NCBI GenBank assembly: GCA_025765615.1
Contig: JAIVFJ010000033.1
Location: forward strand, 186,001-250,000
Source: Zopfochytrium polystomum
Lineage: Eukaryota > Chytridiomycota > Chytridiomycetes > Chytridiales > Chytridiaceae
DNA length: 64,000 nucleotides
Direction: 5' to 3'
Shown: in pieces, positions 61,633 to 64,000 of the stretch
How the letters are laid out: each line of letters starts with the position of its first letter
How positions within the stretch are numbered: the stretch's first letter is position 1
The notes under the pieces: model-generated
Told to the model about the DNA's origin: nothing
The model's database searches: none
What the model saw: the letters and a program-made list of their open reading frames with translations, nothing else
Position numbers and translations under genes: made by a program

Positions 61633-61967
61633 TTAAGTGGGTGGTCCCGTTCGACACCTGACTTCCTACTACTCCCTGCAGCTTTCGGTTTTATCGGAGG
61701 CACTGTCAAATTCCCTGCGGGCTCGCTTGATCTCACAGTCCATCGGCTGGCACTGCACACTGGACGACGACAATTAGTGGCGGCTGCCCTTTGTACGTGG
61801 CAAAGCTAAGAACACGCGTTCGTTGAGGGTGTGTGGTCAATATGGTATTGATAGATGACCGAAATAAATAATGTCACAACCGTGCAGTGTTGTATATTCT
61901 CGGCTCTAACACGTCTGTTTTCGGGCTACAACTCGACCACAGTTTCTCGACAGTGAACACTTGGGAG

Positions 61968-63824
61968 TCAAAAATACCCCTCCAACCACGTGCGGACATC
62001 CTCATACGGCCGAAATGCAGGAAGCTCGAAGCAACCGAAATCGGAGGAGGCGCCGTCCCAAGCCGGGTGGGCCGTCATACATCGAGACTCGACAGCCTTG
62101 GCCCCACCGTCCTCTTCGACGAATCGAACGACATCAGCCCCAGCCCGTTGGAACCCAAAGCCACGCTCCCCGAGGGGGTCTTCACCCGGTCGCCGTCGAC
62201 CGAGGCTGGTTCGTGACTTTGACGAACCAGCAGCTGCCACTGCCGCCTCGCTCGACAGTCGATGCCAGCGGTCCCCGCCGCACACCAAATGGACGCCAGT
62301 ACCGAAACGCTCGGCCAAGCGCCACGCTGTACCCGCTGTGATGAGGCTGCCGTGCCGAGCAGCGATTAAGACCATGTGGGTCAGCCCGGCGCCCGCAGAG
62401 TCCACCAACTGCCGCAGTTCTTCGTCGTGGACGGGAAAGTGGACAAGCTGCAGGCAACGAAGACGCGGCAAACGTGTCACAAGCGCGATGCGAGTCGCAG
62501 GGGATATTTGCATAGACGTGGCAGACTGGTTGGATGTGGGGTGCAGAGCCAGGCGGAGGTGGGTCAAGCGCTGCAGGTGTGGGAGACAGCGAATGAGAGT
62601 CGCATCAGACAGCTGCGAATGGGTGTGGGCGTTTTGGAAGTATCCAGCGGACTCGTCAATGTCCAGTACTGCTATTGGACACGACCGTGCCATCGACTCA
62701 AACCAGCCTGAACAAAGCATGAGAGGGGAGACTCAGTACAGTTGAGGGAGAACGTTTGCAACCGTGAAAACAACAAACGGCTCACAATCGTTTTCCCAGG
62801 TGCATTCTTTGAGCTGAACAATCTCCAGCAGTGTCACACGACCTCCGAACAGGTCCAGTTCTCGCTGGCAGAGTTCTTCCCCTCTAAGATATGCCAAAGT
62901 TCGCATTGAGGAAGGCGATCCAAAAAGACCTTCTGCGAGCCGAGGGTCTCCACCACGATACCAGAGGTTCTTCAGCCTGGACAGAACTGGAGGCGCCGCG
63001 GCAATATCGTCTTCTCCAATAGCCGATCGAAAATCCACTGAGACGTTGAGCTCCAATGTGTGCAGCTCACTCAGTAGCGCGATCAGCTGGCGCAAGCTCG
63101 CAAATGCTATTATCTCATCTCCAACCATTTGGCGGAGGCTTAGAATCCGCAACTGTGCGAGTGACGCGGACGCCGCCACGGCCGCGGTCAACGTCTCGAT
63201 CGTGTCGGTAGATATGGAGCCACGGACGTGGAGGGATTGGAGGAACGAAAATGCGCGGAGTTCGATTGAAGAGTACGAGCAAGCGCTCTCCAGACGTTGT
63301 CGGCGGTGGCCCAGCCAGACGGGAGAGACAGCGTCCTGATCGCGCTGAGAATGGGATTGGCGGCGGCTTTCAACCATGAGCTTCAGAGATCGCACCAGAT
63401 CTCTTGGCTGTGGAAGTCGACCAACAGCCGCCCCATCTTGCGGTGGGAAGGTTGCAGTGGACGGTGTGAACAGCGAGCGGACGTTGGAGTTGCAAAACGC
63501 GGCGTGCAAATCTGGACAAGTTGCGATGCAGAACCTCGCAAGGCGGAAGAGGAGAACAGATGCCTGGCGGCACCACGCAAGGGAGACCAGCCGGAGTCGT
63601 GCAAGCCGAGCGCCTTCAAGCTGGTGAATTGAGTCCAGCGGGTTCCAGAACGTGGTGAAAGAGGCTGCGTCGAAGGACTCGTTCAGTCCGTGAACAAGAA
63701 TAAGACTGACCAGTTCGTCTGGTAGCAGGAGCCTCCTCGCTGGAGGCGGGCTGTGGTTGACGTTCGATGACGCGAGAGCTGGCGCAACCGGGGTGGCGGC
63801 CACAGGAAGGTTGGGACCGTCCAT
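61968..63824 (-). CDS. F-box / leucine-rich-repeat protein
   Basis: Exons 63824-62786 and 62707-61968; 592 aa, one phase-1 intron (78 nt, donor GTGAGC, branch-like TACTGAG). Residues 31-110 form an F-box-like start (RRLLLPDELVSLILVHGL then LRLVSLAWCRQAS). Irregular leucine-rich repeats follow: LQSLHVRG, LRILSLRQM, LHTLELNVS, LKNLWYRG, LLEIVQLKECTW, LTHLRLAL, LRCLQLVHF. The layout suggests the substrate-recognition subunit of an SCF ubiquitin ligase, but the F-box is weak and the target unknown. The C-terminus (SSDFGCFELPAFRPYEDVRTW) is not part of a repeat. Confidence 0.65.
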
Positions 63825-64000
63825 CGCGGCACCCTTGCGCTCGCCGGGTTGCTCGCTTTATTATATTTATTTATTTATTTTTTTGTGTACCTTCCTGCCT
63901 GATCGTGCGATTCGCAGTCTGTCTGTGGACGTATGTTCCGTTTGTCTCCCCTTATCTCTCAGCAGATAATACAGCGCACGTGAAGATATTAATAACGCAA
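63825..64000. promoter_or_regulatory. Upstream region of the F-box gene
   Basis: 176 bp to the window edge with a TTTATT-rich stretch (63850-63883). No further gene can be seen. Confidence 0.4.

Noticed and set aside
61173..61809. Ser-rich plus-strand ORF downstream of the cyclase gene
   Set aside because: Low-complexity, no domain; the acidic minus-strand frame with a downstream AATAAA is a slightly better candidate, though neither is secure.

Overview
The window is eukaryotic nuclear DNA, most likely from an early-diverging, chytrid-like fungus; no species is claimed. The genes have many short introns (mostly 35-100 nt). Their repertoire includes a soluble-adenylyl-cyclase-like protein, a full GCN2 kinase, a fungal Ca3427-type periplasmic-binding-protein fold, a nu-class glutathione transferase and a NIPA-type magnesium transporter. 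All coding models were spliced by hand: I looked for GT/AG (and a few GC/AG) borders that keep the protein family's motifs in frame. Exon lists are given under each gene.

Layout. 1-8.3 kb is a gene-dense left arm: the edge of an EF-hand gene (-), a GST (-), a two-finger C2H2 transcription factor (+), the Ca3427-like protein (+) and an atypical Rho-like GTPase (+). 8.3-40.1 kb is an accessory block of nested Ty1/copia LTR retrotransposons. Four families are visible. Family 1 (239-bp LTR) has copies at 14444-20960 (-), 23602-27710 (-, truncated) and a decayed + copy split over 30290-31458 and 38489-40074. Family 2 (246-bp LTR) has a complete copy at 31459-38483 (-) and a solo LTR at 30499-30740. 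Family 3 (about 1.27-kb LTR with tandem repeats) spans 9762-23601 (+) and is interrupted by a solo LTR of its own family and by a family-1 element. Family 4 is a 3' end at 27711-28475 (+). 40.1-64 kb is a second gene-dense arm: NIPA transporter (-), ketopantoate reductase (-), FHA-RING E3 ligase (+), GCN2 (-), C2H2 protein (-), adenylyl cyclase (+), a small uncertain gene (-) and an F-box/LRR protein (-).

The most interesting part is the biology of retrotransposon families 1 and 2. (i) The 14 nt next to the 5' LTR, where a primer-binding site should lie, are the exact reverse complement of a segment inside the LTR. The pairing is kept in both families although the sequence differs between them, which points to self-priming or to 5'-3' RNA circularisation in place of tRNA priming. 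(ii) The pol gene is split between integrase and reverse transcriptase by a 498-552 nt insert that has the borders and branch point of a spliceosomal intron. (iii) That insert contains a strongly conserved RNA hairpin with compensatory base changes. (iv) The protease carries D-N-G in place of D-S/T-G. (v) gag and pol overlap in the -1 frame at a conserved run of five T.

The host genes do not form an obvious pathway. Several are signalling proteins (cyclase, Rho-like GTPase, GCN2, FHA-RING, F-box), and some have unusual features: a GTPase lacking the catalytic Gln, a cyclase with degenerate NTPase motifs, an FHA domain split by a long insert, and three probable GC-AG introns.
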